A DNA stretch of 54,747 nucleotides, taken from positions 1 to 54,747 of the forward strand of contig NZ_CABFVS010000031.1 of the NCBI RefSeq assembly GCF_902150025.1, given 5' to 3'. Position 1 is the stretch's first letter. Every line of letters starts with the position of its first letter. Origin of the DNA: Bartonella massiliensis. Its GTDB lineage: Bacteria > Pseudomonadota > Alphaproteobacteria > Rhizobiales > Rhizobiaceae. A model generated the notes under the pieces. That model had not been told where the DNA came from and did no database searches. It was given only the letters and a program-made list of their open reading frames with translations. Below, in pieces: positions 51,898-54,747 of the stretch. A program made the translations under genes and the position numbers.

Positions 51898-53262
51898 ATG
51901 CAAAAAAGAGATTCCTATACAAAATCAGAAAAGTCCGTCATCTATACCGTCATCATCTCCAGCATACTGCCCTTGTTAGACGGTAGCATTGTGAATGTCA
52001 TCCTCCCTGATCTTAGCAATTATTTTTCAGTCGGTAAAAATAATATACAATGGGTTGTAACCTCCTATTTCCTCGCCACCGTTCCAGGACTTTTGATAGC
52101 CGCTTTTCTGCAGGGGAGAATAGGCGTTAAAAAGACTTGGCTGCTTGCAAACGGCATTTTTATGCTTGGATCACTGGGGGTTGGATTAAGCTATGATTTT
52201 CACAGCATTATCTCAGCCCGTATCGTTCAAGGTTTTGGAACAGGTCTTTTATTACCCTTAAGCCAAACCATTGTTGCCTTACAATTTGGACAAGACCGCG
52301 TTCGCCAAGCCATGGGGACAATCGCCGTACCAACGGTTTTCGCTCCGGCCTTTGGACCGCTTGTTGGTGCTTCCATTGCTCAATATGTCTCTTGGCGATT
52401 GTTATTTTTTATCAATATTCCGCTCATTTTATTAGCACTCACCATTGGAATAAAACATTTAAAAACTAATGAAACAGTAAAAACAAAATTTAACGTGCTG
52501 GCATTTTTAGCCTTTTCGCTATCCCTTATTTCATTTTTTTACCTCACAGAAGCCATAAAGTTCAATAACAACAACATTCTCTCTCTCATAGCATTGATAG
52601 CGGTCATCTCTCTCATATTCTTCATTGTTTCTAATCAGAAAGCAAAAAACAAATTAATTGTCTTTAGCGGATTTACAAATGTACGCTACACATTGCTCAT
52701 GATCATGGGGCTGATTGCCTCCTTTCTTTTTTACAGTTTTCTTGTTTATTTCCCCCTAGCAATCGCCTTAAAAGCCCCCCATGAAACAAGCCTTCTCATC
52801 ATCGGTGCCCTCCTTGCTCTACAAGGGGTAGGTGCATGGATTGGTAGAAAATTTATTTACCAGAAATGGAAAGAAAAATCTCCCTTTTTCATGATAGGAA
52901 TTGGTTTGTTGATCTCAAGCTTTGGCTTATTATGCTTTGGCTATACAATAAGCATGGATGGGCTGGGTTTCTTACTAAGGGGTATAGGGCTTGGTATTGC
53001 CACCATTGTATGCCTATCCGCCCCCATTCAATATGTCGATCGTCTATACGTTAAAGATACAGCGGTTATCACACGCATATTACAGCAAATAGGTGGGGCT
53101 TTGGGCGGTGTATTTGCTGGCTATTTGCTCCATACGCTAACAAAAGGAGCTCTTTCCCTCAACCAAACATATCTCATATTTTTCCTCTTCTCTATTGCTG
53201 CATTTTTACTGTTTTGCCTCGTACTCTCCTTCTCGCGTAAAGAGAAAAACACAAGTTTATGA
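51898..53262 (+). CDS. MFS exporter, DHA2 (EmrB/QacA-like) family
   Basis: Product of 454 aa with 12-14 membrane helices. DHA2 hallmarks are 'LLDGSIVNVILPDLSNYF', 'QWVVTSYFLATVPGLL', motif A-like 'GRIGVKKTW' and motif C-like 'FAPAFGPLVGASIAQYVSWR'. It starts two bases after the P450 stop, so it is translated with it. Placed with a cyclodipeptide synthase and P450 it most likely exports their product. Bacillus has the MFS gene yvmA next to yvmC-cypX, but that one need not be of the same subfamily. Confidence 0.88.
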   Translation: MQKRDSYTKSEKSVIYTVIISSILPLLDGSIVNVILPDLSNYFSVGKNNIQWVVTSYFLATVPGLLIAAFLQGRIGVKKTWLLANGIFMLGSLGVGLSYDFHSIISARIVQGFGTGLLLPLSQTIVALQFGQDRVRQAMGTIAVPTVFAPAFGPLVGASIAQYVSWRLLFFINIPLILLALTIGIKHLKTNETVKTKFNVLAFLAFSLSLISFFYLTEAIKFNNNNILSLIALIAVISLIFFIVSNQKAKNKLIVFSGFTNVRYTLLMIMGLIASFLFYSFLVYFPLAIALKAPHETSLLIIGALLALQGVGAWIGRKFIYQKWKEKSPFFMIGIGLLISSFGLLCFGYTISMDGLGFLLRGIGLGIATIVCLSAPIQYVDRLYVKDTAVITRILQQIGGALGGVFAGYLLHTLTKGALSLNQTYLIFFLFSIAAFLLFCLVLSFSRKEKNTSL

Positions 53263-53635
53263 GATATTTTATTGAAACACTATAACATTTGCAATGGTGA
53301 TAAAATTATACAGTATTTACCACTATTGAAAAAATAATGCGACTAATTCTCATATCTCAGACAAAATATAAAAAATTCTATAGTCATACGTTATTTTAAA
53401 AAATATTTTTTGTAAATCTTTTGTGCTTATTATACAGACATAAGGAATCCCACATGAAATGACCAAAATAGTCTTTTATAAATTGCAATACTAGAACAAA
53501 ACTTCACTTGTTAATCTATATAAAAAAGTAAAATAGGAAATGCATTTTAATAAATGTAAAAACAAATTATTTTATGAAAGAAAGTGCAAAAAACCACAAA
53601 GCACCCAGCACAACCTTAAAAGGCAATAAAAACAC
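53263..53635. other. intergenic, with short direct-repeat partners
   Basis: It holds CATTTTAATAAATG (53543-53556), identical to 49762-49775 before the CDPS. It also holds CAAAGCACCCAGCACAACCTTAA (53596-53618), similar to 49241-49262. No gene is seen. Confidence 0.55.
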
Positions 53636-54693
53636 GTGAGCAATATGGAAAAGCTAGACGACAAAAACATAGATATCGTGGAACAAAATATTAAACAGTT
53701 GAAACAACTGTTCCCCGAAGTATTTTCAGAGGGAAAAATTAAATTTGACTCCCTTCAAGAGCTTTTAGGAAATTACCTAGTTAAGAATGAAGAGCACTAT
53801 AATTTCACATGGCATGGGAAATGTGCGGCAAGTCGTCTTGCTCAAACACCAAGTACAGGAGCACTACGCCCTTGCAAATAAGAAAGTCTAGATTGGGACA
53901 CCACACAAAATCTGTTTATTGAAGGTGACAATCTTGAAGTTTTAAAACTTTTGCAAAAATCCTATCACCGTCAAATAAAAATGATTTGCATTGACCCTCC
54001 CTATAATACGGGGAATAATTTTGTTTATAAAGATGATTTTAAAGATGGCGTACAGAACTATCTTGAAATGACAGGACAACTGGTAATGAAGGCAAAAGAA
54101 TAGGAACAAATTCCAGCAGTGCAGGTTGCTACCATACCAACTGGCTGAATATGATGTATCCACGCCTCAAACTCGCGCGCAATCTGCTCCGCGATGATGG
54201 TGTCATTTTTATCTCTATTGATGATAATGAACAGGGTAATCTTAAAAAACTTTGTAATGAGGTCTTTGGTGAAGAGAATTTTATTGCGCAGCTCATTTGG
54301 TGTCGCCGTGCATCATCAGGCATGTCAGAAAATAACATTTCCATAGATCATGAATATGTACTTTGTTATCAGCGTAGCGGAATTTCTGAATTTATGGGAA
54401 GAAAAAAACATTTTGATAAATATCAAAATCCTGACAATGATCTGAGAGGTCCGTGGATTACCGGTGATTTAACCGTTGGCATGAATGCCTCAATGCGTCC
54501 TAATCAAGCCTATGATCTTATTGATCCTAGCACTGGTAATGTCTTTCCCTATAATCCAAACAGGGTTTGGGCCTATATTCCTGAGAGCATGGAACAACTC
54601 ATAAAAGAAAGAAAAGTTTTATTTCCTACAGATACAAATAAACGGCCAATGCTTAAACGATTTCAAAATGTGCATCTTTTTGTTTTGGTTTAA
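53636..54693 (+). pseudogene. type III restriction-modification methyltransferase (mod), decayed
   Basis: Fragments follow the order of a Mod N6-adenine methyltransferase. First comes an N-terminal helical region, then 'TGALRPCK' with a stop (TAA 53879-53881), then 'NLFIEGDNLEVLKLLQKS' and the catalytic motif DPPYNTG (about 53994-54014). A stop and a frame change lie near 54085-54145, after which 'NMMYPRLKLARNLLRDDGVIFISIDDNE' region and 'FGEENFIAQLIW' run to 54693. The C-terminal third is absent and no restriction (res) gene is visible before the window ends. The start is GTG 53636 or ATG 53645. Confidence 0.85.
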
Positions 54694-54747
54694 GCATTCT
54701 CTTTAGATGCATATAGAGGTTATTTTTTATAGTCAATTTGGCAATTT
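54694..54747. other. window end, no feature
   Basis: The last 54 bases show no continuation of the mod relic that I can follow. Confidence 0.4.

Noticed and set aside
51898..53262. Calling the exporter YvmA outright
   Set aside because: Its motifs are DHA2 type; position next to a CypX-like P450 is suggestive, but identity cannot be shown by eye.

Overview
The window is a segment of an AT-rich alphaproteobacterial chromosome that I assign to Bartonella, from the lineage carrying the VirB/VirD4 type IV secretion system (T4SS) with Bep effectors. The grounds are a complete virB2-virB11 plus virD4 set, a run of Fic-OB-BID and BID-only effectors, a VbhA-type antitoxin gene before the first Fic effector, and leader/HTH-repressor cassettes that look like the genus-specific Brt RNA family. 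No tRNA, rRNA or CRISPR array was recognised.

Layout. 1-4.1 kb is mostly decayed intergenic DNA with a Brt-like leader and a broken HTH gene. A membrane-anchored nuclease-like gene (4.1-4.8 kb, minus) diverges from the virB operon (5.2-14.0 kb). Then come biaA, a Fic effector (bepA position), virD4, a second Fic effector (bepB position), bepC, a tyrosine-motif effector (bepD-like), two BID-tandem effectors and a broken Fic-BID gene (28.2-30.6 kb). Housekeeping genes follow: murJ, trpS, usp and a NifU-like gene (plus), phnA/yjdM and pgm (minus), a peroxiredoxin, hisS and pyrF (minus), and a membrane protein. Large gaps between them hold a dispersed decayed repeat family and a second, inverted copy of the Brt/HTH cassette.

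The most striking accessory locus is at 49.8-53.3 kb: a cyclodipeptide synthase (split by one frameshift in an A9 tract), a cytochrome P450 resembling Bacillus CypX, and a DHA2-type MFS exporter. Together they suggest synthesis, oxidation and export of a cyclic dipeptide, possibly a pulcherriminic-acid-like iron chelator. A Fur-like palindrome precedes the cluster and short direct repeats flank it. The window ends in a decayed type III DNA methyltransferase gene.

The effector region records its own history. Relics of a second virD4 3' end and of two further antitoxin genes lie before bepB and bepC. This implies that the Fic effectors multiplied as antitoxin-effector-virD4 modules, after which the extra antitoxins and virD4 copies decayed.

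Caution: several frames break at homopolymers, including the essential hisS gene (G11), virB5 (T4), the synthase (A9) and the last Fic gene (A9). Some of these may be sequencing errors rather than biology. All family assignments come from reading the translated sequence and recalling family motifs; no database search was run.
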